From positions 1-64,000 of the forward strand of contig NZ_BCXJ01000006.1 in assembly GCF_001598215.1 (NCBI RefSeq): a stretch of DNA of 64,000 bases, given 5' to 3'. Source of the stretch: Shouchella clausii (GTDB lineage Bacteria > Bacillota > Bacilli > Bacillales > Bacillaceae_D). Below, in pieces: positions 26,290 to 34,857 of this stretch; within the stretch, counting starts at the first letter, position 1; every line of letters starts with the position of its first letter. The translations under genes and the position numbers were made by a program. The notes under the pieces were generated by a model. The model saw only the letters and a list, made by a program, of their open reading frames with translations. It searched no databases and was not told the origin of the DNA.

Positions 26290-26746
26290 CCGATCGTCCT
26301 TGTCTTGGAAAACGAGGCGTCTTACGAACAAACCGATTACTCCTATATCGATTCAATTATAGCTTTATAAAAAAACAAACTGATTCAACGACGACATGAG
26401 CAACACGATAGCAAACGACCACTTTCAGTTGGCATGGTCTCATGATTTTATTGGCAGCGGATCTAGCTGCTTAGGCGATAACCACTCGTATACGTGTTTG
26501 CCTTATACGAGCGTATTGGTGCGAGCTCATTTAGTCGTTTCTTTCATTAAAAGGGAGTTCGCCTCTGGCCGGATGATTGTGACATTTGTCATATTGGATC
26601 CTTTGGTTCCCATTCACTCATGGCTTGCTTTATACAAAAGTCGCAAGCATCCGCCATCTTCTTTTCATTTAGTGACAAATGGAACTACTCGTTGGTTTTA
26701 ATTTACGCGATACTAGATGTATCCTACACACGAAAAGGTGATGAAC
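26290..26746. other. Intergenic stretch after the broken sda-like gene
   Basis: About 450 bases. The sda frame continues open for another 26 codons (PIVLVLENEASYEQTDYSYI) before TAA, which may be decayed coding sequence. A partial inverted repeat CTCGTA/TACGAG lies near 26485-26513. A 101-codon plus-strand frame at 26396 has no ribosome site and is not accepted. The end holds the start region of the ABC operon. Confidence 0.5.
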
Positions 26747-27694
26747 ATGGCGATTGCCTCTTTGCGAGAAGTTGTCAAACGATATGGCTCCCATCTTGCC
26801 TTGGATCATGTCGACTTGGACATTCATGAAGGTGAAATTGTCGGTTTGCTTGGCCCTAACGGTGCCGGGAAAACGACACTCATTCATACACTAACGGGCA
26901 TGATTCCTTTTGATCGAGGAACAATCGAGTTATTTGGATCAACGAAAAACCCATTTACGAAAAAGAACAAATCGAAGTTGGGGCTTGTTACTCAAGAATT
27001 AACTGTATTTGAAGAATTAACTGCAAAGGAGAACTTAGAATTTTTTGCTGGCGTTTACGGCCTACGAAGAGAGAAACGAAAAAAACGCGTTGCTGAAGCG
27101 CTCGATTTTGTCGGCCTTTCTGCAAATGCACGCTCCGCCCCCAACAAATTTTCAGGCGGAATGAAACGCCGCTTAAATATTGCTTGCGCGCTCACTCACC
27201 AACCAAAGCTGTTAATCATGGATGAACCGACAGTCGGTATCGACCCTCAATCCCGCAACCATATTCTAGAAGCTGTACAAGAATTACGAAAGCGCGGCAC
27301 AACGATTTTGTACACGACTCATTATATGGAAGAAGTGCAAGCGATCGCTTCTCGTGTCGTAATCGTCGACCAAGGGCAAATCATAACGGAAGGTACCGTC
27401 GATGAGCTTATTAAAAATATTCAACATGAAGAAAAAATCAAAATGGATGTAACGGAGCCAGCGCTTGTGCCTATTACGCGCTTGGAACAATTGGATGGGG
27501 TAAAACAAGTCGTTGTTAATGGCAGCAACATAACCGTTATTTCGAAAGTCGGTGCCGGCAATCTTGACCGCGTGGTTTCGATTATCAAAGAGCATGGTGG
27601 CTTGCTCGGCATCCATGCAGAAAAACCAAACTTAGAAGACGTTTTTCTAACCCTTACTGGCAAGCAGCTGCGTGATGGGGAGGCGAAAGAATGA
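26747..27694 (+). CDS. ABC-2 exporter ATP-binding protein
   Basis: 315 residues. Walker A GPNGAGKTT, signature FSGGMKRRL, Walker B LLIMDEPTVGIDP, H-loop TTHYMEE, then a C-terminal regulatory tail ending in NLEDVFLTLTGKQLRD, as in drug/antibiotic exporters of the YvfR, LnrL and DrrA type. The start at 26747 has AAAAGG eight bases upstream. It begins a unit of two permeases and a two-component system; stop and next start overlap (ATGA). Confidence 0.92.
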   Translation: MAIASLREVVKRYGSHLALDHVDLDIHEGEIVGLLGPNGAGKTTLIHTLTGMIPFDRGTIELFGSTKNPFTKKNKSKLGLVTQELTVFEELTAKENLEFFAGVYGLRREKRKKRVAEALDFVGLSANARSAPNKFSGGMKRRLNIACALTHQPKLLIMDEPTVGIDPQSRNHILEAVQELRKRGTTILYTTHYMEEVQAIASRVVIVDQGQIITEGTVDELIKNIQHEEKIKMDVTEPALVPITRLEQLDGVKQVVVNGSNITVISKVGAGNLDRVVSIIKEHGGLLGIHAEKPNLEDVFLTLTGKQLRDGEAKE

Positions 27695-28425
27695 CGAATG
27701 TCCTTTCTACGCTGCGGTTTACCGTATTACGGCTGATCCGCAATTGGATTGTGTTATTGTTGCTGCTCGGCATTCCAATTGTGTTGATTACCTTTTTTGC
27801 AATTATTTTAGGTGATTCTAAAACAGAAGATGGCATACCTTACATTCAAGAATCAACGATTTTCATGGTTCTTGCCTTCCAGCTGTTTGGAGGGTCGATC
27901 GTCATGTCCTATATACATGATGACTTTTTTACGGAGCGCCGTTTTCGCATTCAGTCATTGCCTTTTAGCCAAACGCTGTATGCATTCTCCATCAGTGTCC
28001 TAGGTACGCTATTTTCTATTTTCCTAGGGGTAATTTTAGTCTTCTATTCTTTATGGGTCTTTAATGTTGCCTGGGGAAACATCGGCTGGGCCGTGTTTGT
28101 AATCGCTTTAATGGCACTATTATCAAGTATCGTTTGCCTGATTTTCACGTTCGCCGTTAAACAGTTTAAAGTGGCAGAACGACTGAGTGAAGTGTATGGG
28201 ATCGGTGCGATTGTACTTGCTGGTTTATTTTTCCCAATGCCAGAAAATGCTTTTTTTGAGTTTATGGGTTCATATGGCAATCCATTGACGCTCGCTAGCG
28301 CAGCCATTTTTGAACACCAAGCCGGAAACGATGCAGAAGTATGGCTCAATACAAGCATTTTACTCGGAGCAATCATTGTTGCCTTCTTTGTCATGCTTGC
28401 GCTTGGACGGAGGCGAATGCAATGA
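27691..28425 (+). CDS. ABC-2 type permease (first)
   Basis: 244 residues with about six membrane segments (first one at residues 13-37) in ABC-2 permease layout. The loop HDDFFTERRFRIQSLPFSQ is typical of drug-export permeases. It is short, like B. subtilis YvfS. The ATG overlaps the ATPase stop by four bases, and its own stop overlaps the next permease start, so ATPase and permeases should be made in fixed ratio and assemble together. Confidence 0.88.
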   Translation: MTNVLSTLRFTVLRLIRNWIVLLLLLGIPIVLITFFAIILGDSKTEDGIPYIQESTIFMVLAFQLFGGSIVMSYIHDDFFTERRFRIQSLPFSQTLYAFSISVLGTLFSIFLGVILVFYSLWVFNVAWGNIGWAVFVIALMALLSSIVCLIFTFAVKQFKVAERLSEVYGIGAIVLAGLFFPMPENAFFEFMGSYGNPLTLASAAIFEHQAGNDAEVWLNTSILLGAIIVAFFVMLALGRRRMQ

Positions 28426-29108
28426 CGATTTTTCAATTTGCACTTAAACGAAGTTTTCGCAACAAGACCAATCTTCTATTTTTAACACTCTTTCCTGTCG
28501 GAGCGATTTTTCTCCCTGCCAGTGAGTTGTGGCCTTTTCTTCCTTTTGGCTACCATTATTTTGGTGTGCTCATCCTTTTTGTCAGTATTCGCTTGGCTTC
28601 GATTATGTTGGAAGATCGGACCAAAGGAGTTGTCAAACGTTTAGCCGTTGCCCCAATCAGCCATGTGCACTATCTTTGGCAAAACTTACTTGCCTACATG
28701 CTCATTCTCCTTATCCAATGTGCGCTAGCAGTTGGCGGGGGCGTTCTGTATGGCCAAGAGTTATATTTGCCCTTTGCTTTGTTCTGCTTGTATGTCACTT
28801 TTAGTTTGACATCCCTTGCTTTCGCGCTTGCCTGGATTTCACTGTTTCGCAACAAAGAGACATCTTTTCTCGTGTTTATGTCCATTGTTGTGTTAATTGC
28901 TCTTCTTGGCGGATTAATTATGCCAATCGAGATGATGCCAGCCGTTTTTGAACGCCTCGCAGTCATTTTTCCGACTTATTGGTTATCGTCAGGCATGAAG
29001 TGGATCGCACTTGGAGGACAGACAACGGACATATTGCTAATCCATGGGATGCTCTTGCTCTACACCGTATGTTTTCTCATCATTGGCAGTATCCGCAAAA
29101 TCGCTTAG
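28422..29108 (+). CDS. ABC-2 type permease (second)
   Basis: 228 residues with about six membrane segments and the loop LEDRTKGVVKRLAVAPISH, matching the first permease's role. The start is the ATG at 28422, overlapping the previous stop (ATGA) and preceded by GGAGG; the longer frame from 28341 lies within the first permease gene. The two permeases probably form a heterodimer. Confidence 0.87.
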   Translation: MTIFQFALKRSFRNKTNLLFLTLFPVGAIFLPASELWPFLPFGYHYFGVLILFVSIRLASIMLEDRTKGVVKRLAVAPISHVHYLWQNLLAYMLILLIQCALAVGGGVLYGQELYLPFALFCLYVTFSLTSLAFALAWISLFRNKETSFLVFMSIVVLIALLGGLIMPIEMMPAVFERLAVIFPTYWLSSGMKWIALGGQTTDILLIHGMLLLYTVCFLIIGSIRKIA

Positions 29109-29145
29109 GTCTTTTTAGCAGACGTTCTAACAAAGCTTTTGTTTA

Positions 29146-29171
29146 GACTCCTGGCACTTGAGCTAGGAGTC
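29146..29171 (+). promoter_or_regulatory. Hairpin between exporter and two-component genes
   Basis: GACTCCTGGC/GCTAGGAGTC with a six-base loop and one mismatch, no T-tract. It could attenuate or process the transcript so that exporter and regulator genes are expressed at different levels. Confidence 0.4.
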
Positions 29172-29218
29172 AGATGTCGTTATAGTTAAAGCTAGAAAAA
29201 TGGTAGGAGGGCTAGCCG

Positions 29219-30310
29219 ATGGCAAAACTGGCAAGACCAAGCTTCTATATGGGATTATGGCGAATCGGCAGCTTGTTTTTTCTTACACTTTTATGGTTCA
29301 TCGAAAACGGAACGAGCGGTGCTTTTGTCTTGATTATTCTGCTGGCAATCATGGCAGCGCTGCGCTGGCGAATGCGATTGCCAGACTGGACTGTGCTCAT
29401 TGATCTATGTTTTTGCCTGCTCTTTTCACCATTTTGGATTGGAAGCTTATATGGCCTTGCCTTGCCTTTAGTGGAGAGTTTATGGCGAGGAAAGCTCCGT
29501 TATTGTGCCCCTATCCCTTTTATCTTTTTCGCAAGTGAAGCTTCCGCTGTTTATTTCGTTGCCTTTCTTTTAAGCGCTGCCTTGTTCGGGACTGTGCTTT
29601 ACCATTGGCAGCAACAACGGACTTCTTTTTGGCGTGAAATCGACCAAGAACGGAAGGCTCGTTATGAGCTAGAGCGGTTAAAAATCGATTTGCTTCAGGC
29701 TAATAGTGAAACGGCACAAATGGCAGAATTAACGGAAAGGAATCGCATTGCCCGGGATCTCCACGACCACCTCGGCCACGATCTCACTGGTGCGCTACTC
29801 GCCCTTCAAGCCTATGAACAGTTTCAACAAGGAGAGCAGGCAGAAAAAATGCTTGCGCAAGTGAAAGAACGGTTAACGCGGAGCACGAAACGGTTACGGG
29901 ACACTGTCCATGATATGACTCCTGTCGCCTTAATCGGTGAACAAACAATCGAATCGATTACCGAAAACTTTACACATTGCCCTGTTTCTTACCAAAAGTC
30001 AGGGAATGTGGCCAGTGTCCCTGTTTATCTTTGGAGTTTGCTTATCCCTTGTTTGAAAGAGGCATTAACGAATCTCGCTCGGCATAGCAATGCCACAAAA
30101 GTCGCTGTCCATCTAGATGTCACAGAGACGATTGTCCGCCTTAGCATCCAAGATAACGGCACTCGTTCTGCTCAGTCCACAAACGGCAGTGGCTTGAGAA
30201 ATTTAAAAATCCGCGCACGTGCCGCTGGCGGGAGCTTGTCTGTTAACCGCTCATCAGGTTATTCGATTGTTTGTGTCCTGCCAATCCAAGAAAGGAAAGA
30301 AGCGAGATGA
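29219..30310 (+). CDS. NarL-type sensor histidine kinase
   Basis: 363 residues: five or six membrane segments in the first 130 residues with almost no extracellular loop, a coiled coil (about 137-168), then a HisKA_3 dimerisation domain with ERNRIARDLHDHLGH (phospho-accepting His) and a HATPase domain (LKEALTNLARHS, QDNGT, GSGLRNLKIRARAAGG). Intramembrane-sensing kinases of this class (LiaS, LnrJ, YvfT) often respond to membrane-active antibiotics. It overlaps the regulator gene by four bases. Confidence 0.92.
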   Translation: MAKLARPSFYMGLWRIGSLFFLTLLWFIENGTSGAFVLIILLAIMAALRWRMRLPDWTVLIDLCFCLLFSPFWIGSLYGLALPLVESLWRGKLRYCAPIPFIFFASEASAVYFVAFLLSAALFGTVLYHWQQQRTSFWREIDQERKARYELERLKIDLLQANSETAQMAELTERNRIARDLHDHLGHDLTGALLALQAYEQFQQGEQAEKMLAQVKERLTRSTKRLRDTVHDMTPVALIGEQTIESITENFTHCPVSYQKSGNVASVPVYLWSLLIPCLKEALTNLARHSNATKVAVHLDVTETIVRLSIQDNGTRSAQSTNGSGLRNLKIRARAAGGSLSVNRSSGYSIVCVLPIQERKEAR

Positions 30311-30921
30311 ACATTCTCATTGTTGATGACGATGCACTCGTTTGCCAGAGTCTCGAGCTGCTTCTTGGCAAAGAAGATGATTTTACTGTCGTAGGGACTG
30401 CCAGCAATGGCCGTGAAGCGCTTGTACATATAGAGGAAAAAGCGCCTGACCTCGTATTGATGGACATTCGCATGCCAGAAATGGATGGTATTGAAAGCAC
30501 ACAAGAGATCAAAAACCGCTGGCCAGAAATTTTAATTGTGATGCTAACAACGTTCCAAGACGAACAGAATATCCGCCTTGCCTTGCAGGCTGGAGCAGAA
30601 GGCTATTTGCTTAAATCGACAGCGGTGGCCAATATGGCCAAGCAAATCCGTGCCTTAGGCGCTGGTTCATCTGTACTTGACGCCCTTGTGCTCAAGCAAT
30701 TAGTGAAACCAAGTGCCGATGCGCTCTCCGGATTAACAAAGCGGGAAAGTGAGATTGCCGCATGCATCGCCCAAGGGCTTTCAAACAAAGAGATTGCTGC
30801 GCACCTATTCTTAAGTGTCGGCACCGTACGGAATACACTGTCTGTCATTCTTGATAAGCTTGAACTCCGCGATCGTACACAACTGGCGATCTACTATTGG
30901 AAACACCAAGCAAACGGATAA
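30307..30921 (+). CDS. NarL/FixJ response regulator
   Basis: 204 residues. Receiver domain with acidic pocket DDD near residues 7-9, phospho-acceptor Asp53 (LMDIRMPEMDG) and Lys near 102; LuxR-type helix-turn-helix at the C-terminus (LTKRESEIAACIAQGLSNKE). Start ATG 30307 overlaps the kinase stop and follows AAAGGAAAG. It likely activates the upstream exporter genes. Closed by a strong terminator. Confidence 0.93.
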   Translation: MNILIVDDDALVCQSLELLLGKEDDFTVVGTASNGREALVHIEEKAPDLVLMDIRMPEMDGIESTQEIKNRWPEILIVMLTTFQDEQNIRLALQAGAEGYLLKSTAVANMAKQIRALGAGSSVLDALVLKQLVKPSADALSGLTKRESEIAACIAQGLSNKEIAAHLFLSVGTVRNTLSVILDKLELRDRTQLAIYYWKHQANG

Positions 30922-30984
30922 TATGCATAGACCGACTTTGTTTTCTATTCGATCAGCAAAAGACTCTGCTTAGCATTTAAAACA

Positions 30985-31014
30985 AAAAAGTGCAGGGCTT
31001 CCCCTGCACTTTTT
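30985..31014. terminator. Bidirectional terminator
   Basis: AAAAAGTGCAGGG pairs with CCCTGCACTTTTT around CTTC, between the response regulator and convergent queF. Confidence 0.93.
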
Positions 31015-31050
31015 CTAGAAAACACACCGATTTCCCTTAATCAAGGTTTA

Positions 31051-31548
31051 TTAGCGGTTTGTTATCGTTTCTGGATACAGATCATGGTTCATTAACCGAT
31101 AGTTCGCGATTTCCTCGTACTTTGTCCCTTTTTTGCCATAGTTGCAGAAAGGGTCTATGGAAATGCCGCCACGTGGCGTAAATTTTCCCCACACTTCAAT
31201 ATAGCGTGGATCCATTAATTCAATTAAGTCATTCATAATCGTATTGACACTATCCTCGTGGAAATCGCCATGGTTGCGAAAACTGAATAAGTACAACTTC
31301 AGTGATTTGCTCTCAACCATTTTTTGTTCAGGGATATAGCTAATGTACAAGGTCGCAAAATCAGGTTGCCCGGTTTTCGGACATAACGTCGTAAATTCAG
31401 GGCAATTAAATTTAACCATGTAATCCCGGTAAGGGTGCTGATTGTCAAATGTCTCAAGAACACCAGGGTCATAACTGTATTTGTATTTAGTTTGCTCACT
31501 GCCGAGCAAAGTCACATTTTGAAGCTCTTTTTCTTGTCTTCCTGCCAT
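31051..31548 (-). CDS. queF: NADPH-dependent 7-cyano-7-deazaguanine reductase QueF
   Basis: 165 residues, the short (YkvM-type) QueF. It reduces preQ0 to preQ1. The active cysteine is in [13 protein letters not shown], and the QueF NADPH motif E(S)K-S-L-K-L-Y precedes [10 protein letters not shown]. It is the last gene of queC-D-E-F, 11 bases after queE, under the preQ1 riboswitch. Confidence 0.95.
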   Translation of the reverse strand: MAGRQEKELQNVTLLGSEQTKYKYSYDPGVLETFDNQHPYRDYMVKFNCPEFTTLCPKTGQPDFATLYISYIPEQKMVESKSLKLYLFSFRNHGDFHEDSVNTIMNDLIELMDPRYIEVWGKFTPRGGISIDPFCNYGKKGTKYEEIANYRLMNHDLYPETITNR

Positions 31549-31559
31549 TTTCTCTCCCC

Positions 31560-32273
31560 CTAAACGCCCCGCTTATTGCCCCATAGCCATGTGTGCAGCT
31601 GTGGAAGAACACGGACGTTGTTCATTTCCTTGTCAGCTAGCGTCTTTTCGACGAGAGCTTCGTATGCGCCCATTCGTTTGCCCAAGTAATGGGGATCTTC
31701 TTTTTTGGCAAAATCTTCGTTCCCCGTTTGCAAGTAAAAAGGCACTGTTGGATAGCGCTTATGCACATGCTTCGCGTATTGATAGTCTGCATCGTCAAAC
31801 ACGACAACTTTTAAGCTCACCGCTGGTGCTTGTAATTGTTGCAAAAACAAATCGAGCTTTGTCCAATCTGTTTCCATTCCTGAACTTGGCGGTTTCGGAC
31901 TAACTGTCACTTCATCGACACGATTGATCCAACGTTGAAAGATGCTTCCTTGTGTTTCAATCGCTGTGGCAACGCCCTTCTCATCGAGCAATGCCACCAG
32001 TTCACCTATGCCTTTATGAAGGGCTGGATTTCCGCCGGAAATGGTGACATGGCTATACCCATTTTCGCAAAGTGAATCAAGGCGCTTTATAATTTCTTCT
32101 GCAGACAATGGTTCACTCTTTTCACTGCCATCCCATGTAAAAGCAGAATCACACCAGCGACAACGGTAATCACACCCGCCTGTACGCACAAACATCGTCT
32201 TCTGTCCGATGACCATTCCTTCTCCTTGAATGGTTGGCCCAAACAGTTCAACAACTGGAATCAATTTAGCCAC
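31560..32273 (-). CDS. queE: 7-carboxy-7-deazaguanine synthase QueE
   Basis: 237 residues, radical-SAM enzyme. It converts 6-carboxytetrahydropterin to CDG. The cluster motif is CDYRCRWC (CX3CX2C) after [12 protein letters not shown]. The start is the GTG at 32273, seven bases after AAAGGAG; the upstream ATG at 32279 lies too close to that site. It overlaps queD by eight bases, implying coupled translation. Confidence 0.93.
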   Translation of the reverse strand: MAKLIPVVELFGPTIQGEGMVIGQKTMFVRTGGCDYRCRWCDSAFTWDGSEKSEPLSAEEIIKRLDSLCENGYSHVTISGGNPALHKGIGELVALLDEKGVATAIETQGSIFQRWINRVDEVTVSPKPPSSGMETDWTKLDLFLQQLQAPAVSLKVVVFDDADYQYAKHVHKRYPTVPFYLQTGNEDFAKKEDPHYLGKRMGAYEALVEKTLADKEMNNVRVLPQLHTWLWGNKRGV

Positions 32274-32691
32274 GGGCATGCTCCTTTGGTCGATAGACAA
32301 CATAACTAGTAGGCGTCTCTCTTACATACACTTGAATGCACAGTGGCCGATTTGGACAAGTGTCAAGTTGCTCTTGGACGACCTTGCAAATGGTCTCCGC
32401 CATTTTTTCAGTAGAAGGAGGAGCCGTATCAAACAGCGCGTCTTCATTAAGAAGACGATGGTCGAAACGGCCATGAACCGCTTGTTTTAACTTGCTAAAA
32501 TTAACGAGGAATCCGGTCTCGTCAAGTTCATCCCCAACAATCGTCAAATTGATAAAATACGTGTGCCCATGGACACGTTGGCATTGGCCAGCCCGTTTAT
32601 CATCAATGTAATGAGCAGCGGCCACATGCATATCTTTGTTTAGTTCATAGCGATATGAATGGATTGGCGTCGGATAAATTTGCTGGATCAT
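32266..32691 (-). CDS. queD: 6-carboxytetrahydropterin synthase QueD
   Basis: 141 residues. Zinc histidines are in AAAHYI and VHGHTY, and the catalytic Cys is in GQCQRVHGH; the later DHRLLNED and ETICKVV segments fit the tunnelling fold. It makes CPH4 from dihydroneopterin triphosphate. ATG 32691 overlaps the queC stop (ATGA). Confidence 0.93.
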   Translation of the reverse strand: MIQQIYPTPIHSYRYELNKDMHVAAAHYIDDKRAGQCQRVHGHTYFINLTIVGDELDETGFLVNFSKLKQAVHGRFDHRLLNEDALFDTAPPSTEKMAETICKVVQEQLDTCPNRPLCIQVYVRETPTSYVVYRPKEHARG

Positions 32692-33353
32692 CGGCTTGCA
32701 CCTGCTTTCTCGCGCAAATAGAGATCCAATCCATTTTGGCGGAGCTGGCAAGATGGGCAAGTCCCACAACCGTCTCCACGAATCCCTTCATAACAAGTAA
32801 GCGTATTTGCCCGAATGTATTCGAGTTGCCCCATTTTGTCAGCCAATGCCCATGTTTCTTTTTTATTCAGCCACATGAGCGGAGTATGAATCACAAATTG
32901 TTCGTCCATCGCTAAATTCAACGTCACATTTAATGACTTAACGAACACATCGCGACAATCTGGGTAACCACTAAAATCTGTTTCACAAACACCAGTGATA
33001 ATGTGCTTTGCTCCAATTTCCCGTGCATAGACAGCGGCAAATGATAGAAACAAATGGTTGCGCCCTGCAACGAATGTGCTAGGCGATTCCCCTGCTTCAC
33101 CGGCTTGGACGCGGATATTTTCCCTTGTTAGCGCATTTGCCGTAAGCTGGTTCAACAAGCCCATATCAAAGACTTTATAAGCAACCCCTTGCTCATTGGC
33201 GATGTCAACAGCACATTGGATTTCCTCTTTGTGGCGCTGACCATAGTCAAAAATGACCGCATGGAGCGAACGATAACGCTCCTTTGCCCAGAACAGGCAA
33301 GTCGTGCTGTCTTGGCCGCCGCTAAAGACGACCACAGCTTTGTCTTCTAACAT
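32688..33353 (-). CDS. queC: 7-cyano-7-deazaguanine synthase QueC
   Basis: 221 residues. ATP-pyrophosphatase motif [10 protein letters not shown] near the N-terminus and a C-terminal zinc site with [19 protein letters not shown]. It converts CDG to preQ0 with ammonia and ATP. The start ATG 33353 follows AAAAGGAG; a longer frame from 33398 begins within the riboswitch region. First gene of the operon. Confidence 0.95.
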   Translation of the reverse strand: MLEDKAVVVFSGGQDSTTCLFWAKERYRSLHAVIFDYGQRHKEEIQCAVDIANEQGVAYKVFDMGLLNQLTANALTRENIRVQAGEAGESPSTFVAGRNHLFLSFAAVYAREIGAKHIITGVCETDFSGYPDCRDVFVKSLNVTLNLAMDEQFVIHTPLMWLNKKETWALADKMGQLEYIRANTLTCYEGIRGDGCGTCPSCQLRQNGLDLYLREKAGASR

Positions 33354-33402
33354 GCTACATTTCTCCTTTTGAGAACGAGCATTCGGATACTCCAACAATT
33401 GG

Positions 33403-33436
33403 TTAGTTTTTTATAGAGGGAGTTCGCGAACCTCTT
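33403..33436 (-). promoter_or_regulatory. PreQ1-I riboswitch upstream of queC
   Basis: On the minus strand AGAGGTTC, loop, CTCCCTCTATAAAAAAC, then TAA: the stem-loop plus A-rich tail of the class I preQ1 aptamer. It lies about 50 bases before queC, and should shut the operon down when preQ1 is abundant. A CCAATTGTTGG segment downstream could take part in the expression switch. Confidence 0.92.
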
Positions 33437-33559
33437 CTTTCTAATTATTGTGCAGCCTTCATTTTACCATGTTCTCGTGTCGATTTGTTTGCATATCTCC
33501 ATGAAATTGGTAAACTACTATAGAAGGTAAATCATTCGTGCAGAAAGAAGGCGTTCGTT

Positions 33560-34789
33560 ATGTCATTTCAAGAAAAAGTCGAGAATTACGCAAATTTGGC
33601 TGTGCGTGTTGGCGTGAACATCCAAAAAGGGCAAACATTGTTTGTGCGTGCGCCACTTTTTGCCGCAGACTTTGTACGTCTGGTCGCCAAAAAAGCGTAT
33701 GAAGCCGGTGCCAAACATGTCCGTGTGGAGTGGAGCGACGAGGAATTAACAAAAATAAAATTTGAGCTCGCTCCAGATGATGCGTTTGATGAATACCCAA
33801 ATTGGCAAGCGAAAGCGCTTGAAGAAGAAGCAGACAACAATGCCGCCTTTTTAAGTATAACCGGCGGAAACCCTGACTTATTAAAAGAGGCAGACCCTGA
33901 CCGCGTCGCTAGAGCCAACAAAGCTGGAGGCATGGCATTAGACACGTTCCGACGCTACATCCAATCTGATAAAGTGAGCTGGTCGATCGTTGCCGTCCCT
34001 TCCATCAGTTGGGCAGAAAAAGTCTTCCCTGAGGCGAAAGGCGAAGAAGCAGTGGCAAAGTTATGGGAAGCAATATTTGCAGCAACACGTATCAATGAAA
34101 CAGACCCTGTAGCCGCTTGGAAACAGCACCTTGCCACACTAGATGAAAAAAGAAACAAATTAAACGAGCATCATTTCCATGCTCTTCATTACAAAGGAAA
34201 AGGTACTGACTTAACCATTGAGCTGCCTGAAACCCACATTTGGACATCTGGGGGAAGCACAAGCAAAGCAGGCGTTGACTTTGTTGCCAATATGCCGACA
34301 GAAGAAGTATTTTCAGCAGCTAAAAAAGATGGTGTAACCGGTACTGTCACAAGCACGAAACCGCTCAATTATGGCGGCACGCTGATTACCAATTTCACGT
34401 TGACCTTTAAAAACGGCAAAGTCGTCGATTTTTCGGCAGAACGAGGCGAAGAAACGCTGAAACGCCTACTTGACAGTGATGAAGGCGCACGTTACATAGG
34501 CGAAGTTGCACTAGTGCCACACCGATCGCCGATTTCAGATACAAACCTTATTTTCTACAACACTCTTTTTGATGAAAATGCTTCGAACCACTTGGCTCTT
34601 GGGAGCGCTTATGCCTTTAATATTGAAGGCGGCAAAACGATGAGCCCTGAAGAACTTGAAAAACATGGCCTAAACCAAAGCATTACCCATGTTGACTTTA
34701 TGATGGGCGCCGCCGATATGGATATCGACGGGATTGATAAAGACGGAAACCGAGTACCTGTGTTCCGAAACGGCGATTGGGCGATTTAA
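33560..34789 (+). CDS. ampS: Aminopeptidase, M29 family (AmpS-like)
   Basis: 409 residues of the thermophilic aminopeptidase T family. Metal-binding residues expected near EVALVPHRSPIS, FYNTLFDENASNHLALG and the C-terminal THVDFMMGAADMDIDG are present. It removes N-terminal amino acids from peptides in the cytoplasm. The ATG follows AAAGAAGGCG. Monocistronic; the terminator is shared with the convergent symporter gene. Confidence 0.92.
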   Translation: MSFQEKVENYANLAVRVGVNIQKGQTLFVRAPLFAADFVRLVAKKAYEAGAKHVRVEWSDEELTKIKFELAPDDAFDEYPNWQAKALEEEADNNAAFLSITGGNPDLLKEADPDRVARANKAGGMALDTFRRYIQSDKVSWSIVAVPSISWAEKVFPEAKGEEAVAKLWEAIFAATRINETDPVAAWKQHLATLDEKRNKLNEHHFHALHYKGKGTDLTIELPETHIWTSGGSTSKAGVDFVANMPTEEVFSAAKKDGVTGTVTSTKPLNYGGTLITNFTLTFKNGKVVDFSAERGEETLKRLLDSDEGARYIGEVALVPHRSPISDTNLIFYNTLFDENASNHLALGSAYAFNIEGGKTMSPEELEKHGLNQSITHVDFMMGAADMDIDGIDKDGNRVPVFRNGDWAI

Positions 34790-34796
34790 CTCGTTA

Positions 34797-34831
34797 AAAA
34801 GCGATGTGCTGGCTGCACATCGCTTTTCTTT
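34797..34831. terminator. Bidirectional terminator
   Basis: AAAAGCGATGTGC pairs with GCACATCGCTTTT around TGGCT, between ampS and the convergent symporter gene. Confidence 0.92.
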
Positions 34832-34857
34832 TATGAACGCTAAGCAGCAAACGAATC

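Noticed and set aside
26396-26701. 101-codon plus-strand frame before the ABC operon
   Set aside because: No ribosome site, odd composition, and no resemblance to a known family; treated as noncoding.
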